The notes under the pieces were generated by a model. The model saw only the letters and a program-made list of their open reading frames with translations. It was not told the DNA's origin and ran no database searches. A stretch of DNA of 64,000 bases from NCBI RefSeq assembly GCF_900130125.1, contig NZ_FQXY01000011.1:992001-1056000 (forward strand), in the 5' to 3' direction. Source of the DNA: Bacteroides congonensis (GTDB taxonomy: Bacteria > Bacteroidota > Bacteroidia > Bacteroidales > Bacteroidaceae). Both the position numbers and the translations under genes were made by a program. Position 1 is the stretch's first letter. The number at the start of each line of letters is the position of its first letter. Shown here one piece after another: positions 17,799 through 27,775 of this stretch.

Positions 17799-18103
17799 TA
17801 GTTTTTCCCTGCGCTTCAAACTTTTAATTTTATAATGATTGGCGTAGGTACGTTGGTGATAGGTCATTTGTTTCTGCTAATTTTCGGGTTTGGCTATTCC
17901 TGTAATTCAATTGGGTGGTGGGACAGATTTCGGTGACGGGGATATCGCAGATATTTCATTTGAATATATTATGATAATTGACCGAAACCGGCAAGTGTGG
18001 AAATTAAGACGGAATTTGAAATCTTTTAGTTGCGATGGTTTGTTTATTCTATAGATGTGTGTCACATTTAATTTTAAGAGAGACAATTCTAAATAACTGA
18101 AGT
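17799..18103. other. Intergenic region before the M20 peptidase
   Basis: About 300 bases. The only ORF-like item is a 33-codon hydrophobic frame from an ATG at 17835 (MIGVGTLVIGHLFLLIFGF) ending at 17936, without a clear ribosome site. It could be a small membrane peptide or chance. The M20 gene promoter must lie to its right, but no consensus box was identified. Confidence 0.3.
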
Positions 18104-19648
18104 ATGAAAACTAAAATAATTTTCGCAGCCATATTGGTTCTGCTACTTGTCATTGTATTGGTGCTGGTGCTGAGAACCGTCACTTATAAATTTGGTAAAG
18201 TAGAGAAAAATGTGAGTGATAAAGAACTGGTGAACACGACCCCTTCCGAACAAGCTATACGCCGTTTTGTAGGTGGAATACGGATTCCGACAATCAGCAA
18301 TGAAGTTTATGAAGAAACAAATTTCAAGCCGTTCGATGAATTTATGACGTATTTGGCTGGTTCATATCCTGAAGTATATAAGACGATGGAGGTAGATACC
18401 ATTAACACTTATGGACTGGTCTTTCACTGGAAAGGAAAAAACAGTGATTTGAAACCTATATTATTCTTATCCCATTATGATGTCGTTCCCGTAATCGGAT
18501 ATGATCCGGCTACGGCGACTGCTCCCGATACTGTTTTCCAAATCAATGATAAGCCGTTGCCACCCATCGAGTCGTACTCGGAGAAATGGGATTATCCCCC
18601 GTTTTCAGGAGCTGTTGCAGGCGGACGTATATACGGTCGCGGCACGCTCGATATGAAATGTATGCTGTTCTCGCTGATGGAAGGTGCGGATAATCTGATA
18701 GCTGAAGGTTTTCAGCCGGAAAGGGATATTTGGTTTGCTTTCGGACAGGATGAAGAGGTGAGCGGGCGTCAGGGTGCGTTCAAAATAGCAGACTATATGA
18801 AAGAGAAAGGACTGCGTTTTGATGCGGTATATGATGAAGGCGGTATCATTGCAGCTCCCGGTTCGGCTATGGAATCCATAAAAGGACCGTTGGCTTTGGT
18901 GGGAGTGGGAGAGAAAGGTTTTCTTACTCTGCGTCTCACGGTCAGAGGAATGGGCGGTCACTCTTCAATGCCTCCCGCAAAAGGTTCTTTGGTATATGCT
19001 GCGGAAATCATTGAGAAGCTGAATAACAACCAATTCCCTGCACAGATTATTTCTCCTATCGCTGCATTCTTCGATAATGTAGGGGGAGAAATGGGATTCT
19101 TTTCACGAATGGCGATAGCCAACCAATGGCTGCTTGAACCGTTACTGTTGAAAACAATGGAGAAATCTCCCGCTTCCAACGCACTGGTGCGCACAACGAC
19201 AGCCGTGACGATGGCAAAGGGAAGTGATGCGGCCAATGTACTGGCTTCGGAAGCGGAAGTTACTGTCAACTTCCGTATTTTACCCGGTGGCTCGGTTGCC
19301 GGAGTGATTGAACACGTGAAGAAGTTGTGCGAAGGCTATGATGTTACTATCAATGTAGTATCCGAACGTGAACCTTCGGGCATTTCTCCCGAAAACGTAA
19401 AAGGTTTCGAGATTATCAGGGAAGAACTGGCTAAGATATATCCTGCCGCCATCGTCACTTCTTATATCACGATTGGCGGTACTGATTCGTACAAGTACCA
19501 GATTGTGAGCGATGATATTTATCGCTTCCTGCCGATTTGCCTGAACCAGTACGAGCAACGTACGATTCATAATGAGAACGAGTATATTTCGTTGGAAAAC
19601 TTCGGCAAGATTCAATGGTACTTTAAAGAAGTGATGAAAAACTATTAG
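18104..19648 (+). CDS. M20-family metallopeptidase, membrane anchored (PM20D1-like carboxypeptidase)
   Basis: The 514-residue protein starts with one transmembrane anchor (about 5-24, rich in Leu/Val/Ile) and then an M20 catalytic domain. Metal ligands and catalytic residues are seen in FLSHYDVVPV (His), GRGTLDMKCMLFS (bridging Asp), FGQDEEVSG (Glu-Glu: general base and ligand), and a C-terminal HNENEYI (His). The lid/dimerisation domain lies at about 290-410 (GMGGHSSMPPAKGS). Two zinc ions are expected. Family members of this length hydrolyse peptides or N-acyl amino acids. The anchor places it on the periplasmic face. Confidence 0.92.
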   Translation: MKTKIIFAAILVLLLVIVLVLVLRTVTYKFGKVEKNVSDKELVNTTPSEQAIRRFVGGIRIPTISNEVYEETNFKPFDEFMTYLAGSYPEVYKTMEVDTINTYGLVFHWKGKNSDLKPILFLSHYDVVPVIGYDPATATAPDTVFQINDKPLPPIESYSEKWDYPPFSGAVAGGRIYGRGTLDMKCMLFSLMEGADNLIAEGFQPERDIWFAFGQDEEVSGRQGAFKIADYMKEKGLRFDAVYDEGGIIAAPGSAMESIKGPLALVGVGEKGFLTLRLTVRGMGGHSSMPPAKGSLVYAAEIIEKLNNNQFPAQIISPIAAFFDNVGGEMGFFSRMAIANQWLLEPLLLKTMEKSPASNALVRTTTAVTMAKGSDAANVLASEAEVTVNFRILPGGSVAGVIEHVKKLCEGYDVTINVVSEREPSGISPENVKGFEIIREELAKIYPAAIVTSYITIGGTDSYKYQIVSDDIYRFLPICLNQYEQRTIHNENEYISLENFGKIQWYFKEVMKNY

Positions 19649-20169
19649 TTCTTCTTCGCTTTCATCGCCTTTAGTGTATTTCTGCGCACGGCACGGATAG
19701 CGGGATTCAATAATTCGGGTTCCATGATTTCCAGCATTGTGCGCAGTTCTTGTTGTAACTCAGGGATGGAGCAGGTCAATTGGTGGGCAAGTTTTATACA
19801 GAGAGACTGCACTCCGCCCGGTTCCCGCCGGGATATGACACGCTCCATACAGAAATCAAGGAAGTCCATTCGTGGCGGGTTAGCCGGCTGTTGCTGACTA
19901 AGCAGATTCAGGAACATCCTTCTCTTTCCGGAGTGCTGACAAGTAAGTGCCGCGTCAATCAACTCGTCCTGTCTTTGGCTCAACCATTCTACATCTTCCT
20001 TTGAGAAATGAGTACAAGTCCACAAAGCCTGGTAAGAGACGGTATCGTCTTCGTCAAACATCAGTTGATAGATTTCTTCCCGAAGCCTTTCATCGTCTTG
20101 TATGAAATGAAGTACTTCCCTGATGTCTTCGATATGAAAACGAACGGATAATTTATCACGTAGGTTCAT
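19645..20169 (-). CDS. Conserved-looking helical protein of unknown function
   Basis: The 174-residue protein is almost entirely amphipathic helix, with segments reminiscent of HEAT/armadillo-type helical pairs (REVLHFIQDDERLREEIYQLMFDEDDTVSYQALWTCTHF; GGVQSLCIKLAHQLTCSIPELQQELRTML). It ends in a basic tail (KAMKAKKN). It has no signal peptide, membrane segment or catalytic motif that I recognise. Its stop overlaps the convergent M20 gene by four bases. It probably shares a transcript with the upstream VOC-GNAT gene, 19 bases away. Possible scaffold or adaptor role; not established. Confidence 0.65.
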   Translation of the reverse strand: MNLRDKLSVRFHIEDIREVLHFIQDDERLREEIYQLMFDEDDTVSYQALWTCTHFSKEDVEWLSQRQDELIDAALTCQHSGKRRMFLNLLSQQQPANPPRMDFLDFCMERVISRREPGGVQSLCIKLAHQLTCSIPELQQELRTMLEIMEPELLNPAIRAVRRNTLKAMKAKKN

Positions 20170-20188
20170 GTAGCTTTGTTTTTGAGGG

Positions 20189-21598
20189 TTAGCCCTTTGT
20201 TGTGGTATTTGCTTCTTTCAACTGTAAATGCAGAATCGGGTAAGGTTTCCCCATGCCGTCCGTTTCGTCCCTTCCGGTGATTTGGAACCCCATGTGAAGA
20301 TAAAAGCTGAGTGCCTTCTCATTCTGTTCGTTTACATCCACTTTATCCATCTGCTTTTTCTGAATAGCATATTCCACCAACCGCTTGCCGTATCCTTTTC
20401 CCTGCTCGCCGGGATTCACGAATAACATCTCGATTAACTCGTCGCTCAATCCCATGAAAGCTACAATTTTTCTACTGGCATCCCGGATGATGTATAGTTC
20501 CACCGCCGGTAGATAGTGATTGCGCACCAATGGTTTGTAAAACTGGATATGTTCTTCTGTAAGGAAATCATGAGTGTGCCGTACCGATGCTTCCCAAACT
20601 TGCAGAATCTCATCGTAATCTTGCGGAGTAGGCTGACATACATTAGGAAGATAATAGCACAAATGGTCGAATATATTCCCATTGTATGTCAATTCCGCCT
20701 GATGCAGCACGCCTTCATAGATAAATCCGTTTCGTTCGAGCACTTGCTGCGACCGTTTGTTGTGCGGATAGCAATTGGCAGTGATAAGGCTGAGTTGCAG
20801 TTCGTTGAATCCGTAGTTGAGTACAGCCTGCACCGCTTCCGTCATATATCCTTTACCCCAATACGCTTCATCAAGCCAGTATCCCAGCATACGAACCTGC
20901 GGATTCTCCCGCTTCGGGTCGGGGATGATTCCGACGGAACCGATAAGCCGTTGCGTATCTTTCAGTGTTATTGCCCAGACATTCTCTTGTCCGATAAACA
21001 CATTCTGAAGTATTTCACGCGATTCTTCTATTGTTTTATGGGGTGCCCATCCGGCATTATTCCCAAGATTAGGATTCTGACAACAAGCGAAAAATGCTTC
21101 TGCATCATTTTCCTGAAAAGGACGAATTACCAAGCGCCCCGTTTCAAGAGTATGGGTTATTGTTTCATTGGTTTCTGCTTTTTCTCCTGTCTCCGTCTCT
21201 TCTCCTGATTCTTTCTTGTACACACACTCTATACGGTTTCCATCAGGATCGAGAACTACACTTTCAAAATAACCATCTCCCGAAGTGCGTGGCTCACCTA
21301 CGACGGAATACCCCTCGGAACGTATCTCTTCAGTGAAACGAAGAACTTCCGCCTGACTGGGAAAAGTGAAAGCAAGATGTGTCAGCCCGACTCTGTTTTC
21401 TTCCACCGCCGTATTCTGTACATCCGGCCGGCTCATTAACTCCAAAGAAGGCCCTTCATCGAAGGATATAAAATAAGACTCGAATCCCTTCTTGGGATTA
21501 ACATATTTCTCATTGCTTTTCCCACCGAAAAAGCGGATATAGAACTCTCTCAATTCTTCCAGGCGAAAAGTCCAAATGGCGATATGATGCAGTTTCAT
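20189..21598 (-). CDS. Triple fusion: VOC (glyoxalase-like) domain plus two GNAT acetyltransferases
   Basis: The 469-residue protein contains three complete enzyme modules. Residues 1-130 form a VOC domain of the YwkD type (MKLHHIAIWTFRLEELREFY; GLTHLAFTF; VVLDPDGNRIECVY). After an acidic Glu/Thr linker, about 150-312 is a RimJ/RimL-type GNAT (LVIRPFQENDAEAFFACC; YWGKGYMTEAV; ANCYPHNKRSQQVLERNGF). About 315-462 is a YjaB-type GNAT (RHTHDFLTEEHIQFY; LFVNPGEQGKGYGKRLVEYA; VDVNEQNEKALSFYLHMGF; GKPYPILHL). Each module is full length. Such a fusion could couple metabolite detoxification with acetylation, but substrates are unknown. Confidence 0.9.
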   Translation of the reverse strand: MKLHHIAIWTFRLEELREFYIRFFGGKSNEKYVNPKKGFESYFISFDEGPSLELMSRPDVQNTAVEENRVGLTHLAFTFPSQAEVLRFTEEIRSEGYSVVGEPRTSGDGYFESVVLDPDGNRIECVYKKESGEETETGEKAETNETITHTLETGRLVIRPFQENDAEAFFACCQNPNLGNNAGWAPHKTIEESREILQNVFIGQENVWAITLKDTQRLIGSVGIIPDPKRENPQVRMLGYWLDEAYWGKGYMTEAVQAVLNYGFNELQLSLITANCYPHNKRSQQVLERNGFIYEGVLHQAELTYNGNIFDHLCYYLPNVCQPTPQDYDEILQVWEASVRHTHDFLTEEHIQFYKPLVRNHYLPAVELYIIRDASRKIVAFMGLSDELIEMLFVNPGEQGKGYGKRLVEYAIQKKQMDKVDVNEQNEKALSFYLHMGFQITGRDETDGMGKPYPILHLQLKEANTTTKG

Positions 21599-21634
21599 TT
21601 TAAATCTGATTTTATTCTTTATCGTTATAACTCT

Positions 21635-22525
21635 TTATTTTACTGTCTTCATCACATATTCGTAAACGATGCGTGAAACATCTGCAATAATCTTACTGTT
21701 TTCCGGAGAACTCTCTTCGGAATCTTTCACGAAGACAGCTATACTGTAAGTATGTCCGTCAGGCAAAACAACAAAGCCGATATCATTGCAGCCAATCTGT
21801 TGTCCTTTGGCATTGCGATCTCCCGTTCCCGTTTTATGTCCGACTATCACCCCCTTATCCAACAAAGGAGCGACCAAACGATCCTGTCCGGTCTGACACT
21901 CTACCATTGTCTGATAGATAAAATCTCTATATTCCTTTGCAAACAATGGCTCCCGACGGAAAATCTCCAATAGCTTTGCAGCAGCCAACGGTGTACTCCA
22001 ATTACTGTAACAGAGGTCTAAGTCCTCATGCATATCATTTTCCGTATGAGTGATTTCACAGTCCTGAATCCCCAATGACCGGATATACTTATTCGCAGAA
22101 TCCGGCCCGCCCTGATAATGAAAAAGAATATCACAAGCGTTATTGTCACTCTGCTGAAGGGTGTACTTCAGTAACTCTGCGATACTCATCTCAATTCCCC
22201 CTTCCGGATACTTATCCCGTAGGGGACTATACGTATCCGACTTTAAATCAGATTTCTCTATCGTCAACAGAGTATCCAACGACTGATTGTGTTTTCCCAT
22301 ATAATCAGCCAGCGCCAAGGCCTGATGAAACTTGAAAACACTCATCAAAGGATAATGAGTATCATTATTGACAGTTACCGTATCTTTTCCATCTATGATG
22401 ACGGCAATGCCAATTTCAGCTTTCTTATCTTTGATAGCCTTTTTCAATTGTGTCTCAAGAGAAACACTCTGGCAAGAAAATAGCAGGACGGGAATTAAAC
22501 AAAGAAACACAATGAATGAACGCAT
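21635..22525 (-). CDS. Class A beta-lactamase, subclass A2 (CblA/CepA-like), lipoprotein
   Basis: The 296-residue enzyme has the class A motifs: active-site S62 in SVFK (with K65), SDN at 126-128, and KTG at 231-233. The omega-loop region has TENDMHEDLD, with E162 as likely general base. The long insert and SDTYSPLRDKYP segment are typical of Bacteroides A2 cephalosporinases. The signal peptide ends LLFSC, a lipobox with Cys18, so the enzyme should be membrane tethered instead of freely periplasmic. Penicillin or cephalosporin hydrolysis is expected; resistance level depends on expression. It is next to, but transcribed separately from, the susCD pair. Confidence 0.93.
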   Translation of the reverse strand: MRSFIVFLCLIPVLLFSCQSVSLETQLKKAIKDKKAEIGIAVIIDGKDTVTVNNDTHYPLMSVFKFHQALALADYMGKHNQSLDTLLTIEKSDLKSDTYSPLRDKYPEGGIEMSIAELLKYTLQQSDNNACDILFHYQGGPDSANKYIRSLGIQDCEITHTENDMHEDLDLCYSNWSTPLAAAKLLEIFRREPLFAKEYRDFIYQTMVECQTGQDRLVAPLLDKGVIVGHKTGTGDRNAKGQQIGCNDIGFVVLPDGHTYSIAVFVKDSEESSPENSKIIADVSRIVYEYVMKTVK

Positions 22526-22711
22526 AATTAATATTCTCTTTTAATAGGTTTCTATTTTTTCTATTGGGAGACACAAAGATATGAATACTAATTTTAGGAA
22601 CAAATTCTTATTCGATAATTGTATTCCCAAATTTATTCTTGCACTTTTCAGAAAAGGAATGGTTGCGATAGAAGTAAATATACATATTTCATAATTATTG
22701 ATTTAAAAATT

Positions 22712-22771
22712 AAGTCCGCTTTAAAAAGTCAGTTTGCTTTCGAAGCTGCTGCTAACCTTTTAAAACGGACT
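22712..22771 (-). terminator. Imperfect hairpin, probable terminator of the susCD transcript
   Basis: AGTCCGCTTTAAAAAG at 22712-22727 pairs imperfectly with CCTTTTAAAACGGACT at 22756-22771, about 40 bases beyond the susD stop on the minus strand. It is followed on that strand by an AT-rich run. Confidence 0.55.
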
Positions 22772-22808
22772 CAATGTCGTTAACTGTAAAAAACTACAAT
22801 CTTAATAC

Positions 22809-24380
22809 CTATTCCTGTTCATATCCCGGCGTTTGTTCTAACAATGGGTTGATATTCATCGTGTTAATATCCACCGGCCATAAAAGTTTATGCTTTTCAT
22901 TCGTGTTAATCAAAGGAGAAGTAGCCGGATAATTGGCTGTCGCCGAGAATACTAACGAATTATGAGAAGCGTCCTGCATACGTACAACATCAAACCATCT
23001 TTTACCTTCCCATACAAATTCCTTATCACGTTCATGCAATATAGCCAATTCGTTTTCCTCAAAACTACCGTCAGTATATTCGTGTCCGGCATAGTCGTCA
23101 CCATAAGCACGTTTGCGCACATCATTAATATATGTACTGCATGATTCTCCCAATCCGTTCGCAACCTCAGCCATCATAAGCAAAGCATCCGCATAACGGT
23201 ACACAATGACATCCGTATCATAAATCCGGTTATTATTAGAGTTGATCGAACCGATACATTTTTTCAAAACACATCCGAAGCTTGATGGATTTTTATCCTC
23301 TTGAGTATAATACTCCAGGAATGTAGCGTCACGACGGGTATCTTTTTCATCATAAGCAGACCAGAAAGCATGAGTATATTCATGCCGGAATACACCGCCA
23401 GTCCCCTTTAAGTTCAATGTATCCGTCTCTATCCGCTTACTGTCACGTCCATATACCTGACCGATAAATACAGCATCCTGGTACAGGAATTGTCCTCCCC
23501 AGTTGGTCGCTTCACCATCAGCAAAATGTAAAGTGAAAATAACTTCTTTATTATTGCGATTGGCAGTACTGAATACCTTCTCAAAGTCAGACAACAACTC
23601 GAATTTACCTATAATCTGATTCAAAGCAGACTGGGCCACTTTCAAATCTGTTGTTCCGGTAGCGGTATGCCCGGTAATGGTCACTTTGGCAGACCACATA
23701 TATATTTCGGTTTTCAGCATCAAAGTAGCCGCTTTAGACCATATCGTCTTATCATAATCATTCGCCACTGTCACATCAGCATAATTATCCTCTGACTTCC
23801 GGATATCCCCTTTTATAAATTCGAGTGTTGCCTCTGCTGTCGCACGTTCCACATAGAATTTATCAGCCGTGACCTTGCCGTTCAGCAATTCAACTTCGGT
23901 TACGACGGGTACCCCACCATACGTTTTATATAGCATAAAATAGTACAACGCCCTTAATCCATAAGCCTGAGCCAGATAATGTTTCCTGTTTGTGTCATCC
24001 AAAAAGCTGCATTCATTCTCTACTTTCTGAATAAAATGGTTGACTTGCATGATTGGAGAATAAAGACCGTACCAGTTACTAATGCCCGGCCTATCCTGGT
24101 CAATTACATTTGAACGCAAGTTGGCATAATTCAAACTCGTATTCTCGGATGAAGTTCCCACACGTTGTGTTCCGCCACGGACTTCTCCCAAAACATAGAA
24201 CATATCATAATAACTCCTCAGTTGAGAATGCATACCTGTCATATATCCATCTACCTGTGCTTCATTATTCCAATAGTTCCCACTTCCGAAATAATCCTCG
24301 GGAGCCAGATCCAAAGCATCACACGATGTATAAAGGACAGTAGATATAAATAAAGAAATGATGTATATTATTTTTTTCAT
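22809..24380 (-). CDS. SusD/RagB-family glycan- or peptide-binding outer-membrane lipoprotein
   Basis: The 523-residue protein starts with a lipoprotein signal ending LYTSC (Cys20). The mature start DALDLAPEDYFGSGNYWNNEAQVDGYM is typical of the SusD N-terminal region, and RALYYFMLYKTYGGVPVVTE is the usual TPR-like helical core motif. SusD proteins sit over the SusC barrel at the cell surface and capture the ligand before import. The C-terminal DVVRMQ and the final NPLLEQTPGYEQ are also family-typical. It is 19 bases downstream of susC. No glycosidase, sulfatase or peptidase is linked, so the ligand cannot be guessed from context. Confidence 0.95.
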   Translation of the reverse strand: MKKIIYIISLFISTVLYTSCDALDLAPEDYFGSGNYWNNEAQVDGYMTGMHSQLRSYYDMFYVLGEVRGGTQRVGTSSENTSLNYANLRSNVIDQDRPGISNWYGLYSPIMQVNHFIQKVENECSFLDDTNRKHYLAQAYGLRALYYFMLYKTYGGVPVVTEVELLNGKVTADKFYVERATAEATLEFIKGDIRKSEDNYADVTVANDYDKTIWSKAATLMLKTEIYMWSAKVTITGHTATGTTDLKVAQSALNQIIGKFELLSDFEKVFSTANRNNKEVIFTLHFADGEATNWGGQFLYQDAVFIGQVYGRDSKRIETDTLNLKGTGGVFRHEYTHAFWSAYDEKDTRRDATFLEYYTQEDKNPSSFGCVLKKCIGSINSNNNRIYDTDVIVYRYADALLMMAEVANGLGESCSTYINDVRKRAYGDDYAGHEYTDGSFEENELAILHERDKEFVWEGKRWFDVVRMQDASHNSLVFSATANYPATSPLINTNEKHKLLWPVDINTMNINPLLEQTPGYEQE

Positions 24381-24399
24381 AATCTGTCTTTTTTATATG

Positions 24400-27300
24400 T
24401 TAGAAAGAAACGTTGATTCCAAAAATCACAGTACGCGGCAACGGATATCCCCCGTTGTTATCTGCCTTCTCAGGTGAAAACAGGTGCTTCGCTTCCGTCA
24501 GATAGCCTAAGTTTTGTCCTGTCACAGACAATTCCACGTTACTTAGTTTAGCCTTTTGCACCCAAATGGACGGTAAACGGTAGGTAAGTGACAACTCGCG
24601 AAGTGCCAGATAATTACCATTATATACAAACATGGAAGAACTACGGCAATAGTTTCTCTTCCCCAGTTGATCCGCCCAAACGTAAGTAGGATATTTTGCG
24701 TTCGGATTATCCGGTGTCCAGGTGTCCTTCGTTTCTTGGATAGTATTGTAGGTACCTTGTGCACAAGCCATAATCCACATTGATTTCCAGTCTACAGCCT
24801 TAAAGCCCAAAGCGTAATCAAAACGTGCTGATAATGTCAAGTCTTTCCAGCTCACAGTAGTATTGAAACCTCCTGTCCATTTCGGTACCGTATTACCGAC
24901 TTTCACCATATCATAATTGTCAATCACTCCATCTCCGTTGACATCTTTCCATTTCACATCACCCGGCTGAATAGGCAATGCATTCTCCTTTTGACTATCC
25001 GACAATTTATTATAGCCTTCCGCTCCTCCATACAAAGGTCGGCCGGTCGAACCATTATTACCGGAAGTAATATCAATCAATCCTGCCGGTATCTCATCCT
25101 GCGATTTATAGATACCTTCGGCAACAAACATGTACAAGTCGCCCGGGCGTTGTCCCTCTTGATAGCCGCCTACCCACATCTTCTCGTCACCATTACCGGT
25201 ATATACCTGATATGCATCCTGCCGGTTACGTTCCAAGCTGTTGTCCGGTAAAGCTACGACCTTGTTCCTGTTGAGTGCACCGTTCCAGTTCAAATTCCAT
25301 TTCCAGTCTTTCCGGTCAATGATACGGAAAGCCAGTTCAAACTCGAAACCTTGATTCTGGAACTTTCCATTATTGGAAACCACAGAACCGACTCCCGATG
25401 TGGAAGGTACGGTGATATTGGCATATTTATCACTAGTCAGACGATTATAATAAGTCAAATTGGCATTAATACGATTCTCGAGGAATCCCAAGTCAAGTCC
25501 GACTTCAAAAGTTCTGGATTTCTCCCACATCAAGTATGGATTAGGAATGCTCCCCAACAGGAATCCTGTAACACCATTATATGTGTTACTGCCATATGAG
25601 CCTTGTACAGTATAATTGCCTACAAAGTTCTTGTTGACATTACCGTTCAGACCGAAACTTGCACGTAATTTACCAAATGAAAGTATATCGCTTGTGTTTG
25701 CCATAAATTTTTCCTTGCTGAAAACCCAACCGGCAGATACACCGGGAAATACTCCCCAACGGTTTTCTTTAGCTAATTTTGAATATCCGTCTTTTCTGAG
25801 AACTAATGACAGCAAATATTTTGATTGATAATCGTAGTTCACACGCCCGAAGAAAGACATGATACGCTGGCGGGAATGCCAGGAGTCAATGGAGCGTTTT
25901 CCTTCTTCTTTTGTAGTATATTGTAAATCCATAAAGTCGTCGGTCGGAGCGCCCGAACCGGATGCATTGAAACCTTTGTTGTAAGAATCATAATACTCAA
26001 AACCGGCCATTGCATCCAGATAATGATCTTTGTTAATCTGATAATTATAATTCAATACAGCGTTATAAGTCTGATCCAACGTGCGGTCATAAGAGGCGGA
26101 AGTGCCGCGTGATGTAACCTTGTTACCCGGAGAACTCAAATAGTCTTTATTAAAACTTTCAACTTTCTCTTCCTGATAATACCAGATTGCGCCTAACTTT
26201 AGTGACAGCCCTTTCATAAAATCAATAGTAAAGGACTGGTTCATTGTAAATTTGTCTGTGTTTTGGTCACGGACAAATTTATCAAAATTATATTGTTGGT
26301 TACCGTCTCCCGAGTTAGGGCCCAGCAACATTTCCCCATCCGCATTATAGCCACGGAAAGTAGGCGGCAAGGACAAACAACGCGAGAAGTAATTGGCCTC
26401 GGCTGTCTGGGTGGCAGGCAGACCATTCCACGTAGCGTCTGCAAAGTTAAAACTGGAACTGGAAGTCAACCATTCTTTCAACTTATAATCAGCATTGAAG
26501 GTGAAAGTGATACGCTTGTACCAGTTACCGTATGCAGTACCGTCACTCTTATTATAACCTAGTCCGGCATAATAGCTTCCCTTCTCATTACCACCGCTTA
26601 CACTCAAATTGTAATCTTGTGAAAACGCAGGAGTCTGCACGTTGAAATCCGCAATATTGGTGTTCTTGTAAATAAGTTTATCGCCGTATATAGGGGCAAT
26701 CATCGTTTGCCAACCCTGATCGAGCAAAAATGCCAGGTTATCCGCATACTTCATTGTGCTCCAAATAGCAGAGGTTGTTTTGTTTCCATCCAAAGGAGTC
26801 ACTCCGTCACTTGCAAAATAAGCATTACCTGTACCGTAAGGAGTGGCGCTAGTCAATCCGCTGAGAGAAGACCATGCTTTGACAGCATTTCCGTCCGGAT
26901 GTTTCATATCGCCTGTATAAGCGTTCTTATATCCCATGCGCATCCAATAAATATAGTCTCCGGCATCAAGGAACTCATAAGAATTCTTGAAATAGTTCAA
27001 GCCGAACTTCGCTTTCAGGTTGACTTCCGCCCTACCGCTCTTTCCGCGTTTGGTGGTGACAAGAATCACACCGTCATTGGCACGGGCACCGTAAATAGCT
27101 GTTGCTCCGGCATCTTTCAGGACTTCCATTGATTCGATATCATCAGGGTTGATATCACTCAAAGAAGAACGCACCTGCCCGTCAATCAGGATAAGAGGAG
27201 AACCCGAACCGTCAAAGTTCGTACCACCACGAAGCACCAAAGTCGGGGTACTGCCCGGATTACCGGAAGTCTGGCTCACGGACAAACCCGCAACCGCTCC

Positions 27301-27726
27301 TGACAATGCTTGTCCCGGATTACTGTATAGTCCTTGTTTCAATGTCTCTTCCTTTACTTTGGAAATGGAGTTGGTTACTTTGGTACGCAACTGCTTTCCG
27401 CCATAACCAGTCACCACTACTTCATCCAGCATCTCCGAATCCTCTTTCAATTGAACTCGAACCGAAGTTTTTCCTTTGAGTTCGATGGTCTGCATCTGAT
27501 ATCCGACGTACGAAATTTTAATTTTTCCGTTCGGATTCATGTTTAATGTAAATTTACCGTCAAGGTCGGTAATAGTACCATTTGTAGTACCTACTTCGAT
27601 TACACTCGCACCAATGATCGGCTCACCAGTGGCATCCGTCACCAACCCGCTAATAGATTTTGTTTGTGCCACAACTCCTATAGAGCTGAATAAGCACAAC
27701 ATCAGCAAAAGGATGTTTTTCTTCAT
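24400..27726 (-). CDS. SusC/RagA-family TonB-dependent outer-membrane transporter
   Basis: The 1108-residue protein has a signal peptide (LLLMLCLFSSIGVVAQ), an N-terminal carboxypeptidase-D-like regulatory domain (ISGLVTDATGEPIIGASVIEVGTTNGTITDLDGKF), the TonB box region ending DEVVVTGYG, a plug domain (SGNPGSTPTLVLRGG; DDIESMEVLKDAGATAIYGARANDGVILVTTKRG), and a 22-strand barrel ending in ...RTVIFGINVSF with the terminal aromatic typical of outer-membrane proteins. It lacks the STN domain that links some SusC proteins to anti-sigma factors, and no sigma/anti-sigma or hybrid two-component regulator is adjacent. Expression is probably set by the invertible segment just upstream. Confidence 0.96.
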   Translation of the reverse strand: MKKNILLLMLCLFSSIGVVAQTKSISGLVTDATGEPIIGASVIEVGTTNGTITDLDGKFTLNMNPNGKIKISYVGYQMQTIELKGKTSVRVQLKEDSEMLDEVVVTGYGGKQLRTKVTNSISKVKEETLKQGLYSNPGQALSGAVAGLSVSQTSGNPGSTPTLVLRGGTNFDGSGSPLILIDGQVRSSLSDINPDDIESMEVLKDAGATAIYGARANDGVILVTTKRGKSGRAEVNLKAKFGLNYFKNSYEFLDAGDYIYWMRMGYKNAYTGDMKHPDGNAVKAWSSLSGLTSATPYGTGNAYFASDGVTPLDGNKTTSAIWSTMKYADNLAFLLDQGWQTMIAPIYGDKLIYKNTNIADFNVQTPAFSQDYNLSVSGGNEKGSYYAGLGYNKSDGTAYGNWYKRITFTFNADYKLKEWLTSSSSFNFADATWNGLPATQTAEANYFSRCLSLPPTFRGYNADGEMLLGPNSGDGNQQYNFDKFVRDQNTDKFTMNQSFTIDFMKGLSLKLGAIWYYQEEKVESFNKDYLSSPGNKVTSRGTSASYDRTLDQTYNAVLNYNYQINKDHYLDAMAGFEYYDSYNKGFNASGSGAPTDDFMDLQYTTKEEGKRSIDSWHSRQRIMSFFGRVNYDYQSKYLLSLVLRKDGYSKLAKENRWGVFPGVSAGWVFSKEKFMANTSDILSFGKLRASFGLNGNVNKNFVGNYTVQGSYGSNTYNGVTGFLLGSIPNPYLMWEKSRTFEVGLDLGFLENRINANLTYYNRLTSDKYANITVPSTSGVGSVVSNNGKFQNQGFEFELAFRIIDRKDWKWNLNWNGALNRNKVVALPDNSLERNRQDAYQVYTGNGDEKMWVGGYQEGQRPGDLYMFVAEGIYKSQDEIPAGLIDITSGNNGSTGRPLYGGAEGYNKLSDSQKENALPIQPGDVKWKDVNGDGVIDNYDMVKVGNTVPKWTGGFNTTVSWKDLTLSARFDYALGFKAVDWKSMWIMACAQGTYNTIQETKDTWTPDNPNAKYPTYVWADQLGKRNYCRSSSMFVYNGNYLALRELSLTYRLPSIWVQKAKLSNVELSVTGQNLGYLTEAKHLFSPEKADNNGGYPLPRTVIFGINVSF

Positions 27727-27775
27727 TAGTATTACTTTTTAGTTAATAAATAAGGGTTAATTAAATATTTGCATA

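Noticed and set aside
17835..17936. 33-codon hydrophobic ORF as a real small protein gene
   Set aside because: No ribosome site, promoter box or homologue recognised; kept only as a note on the intergenic region.
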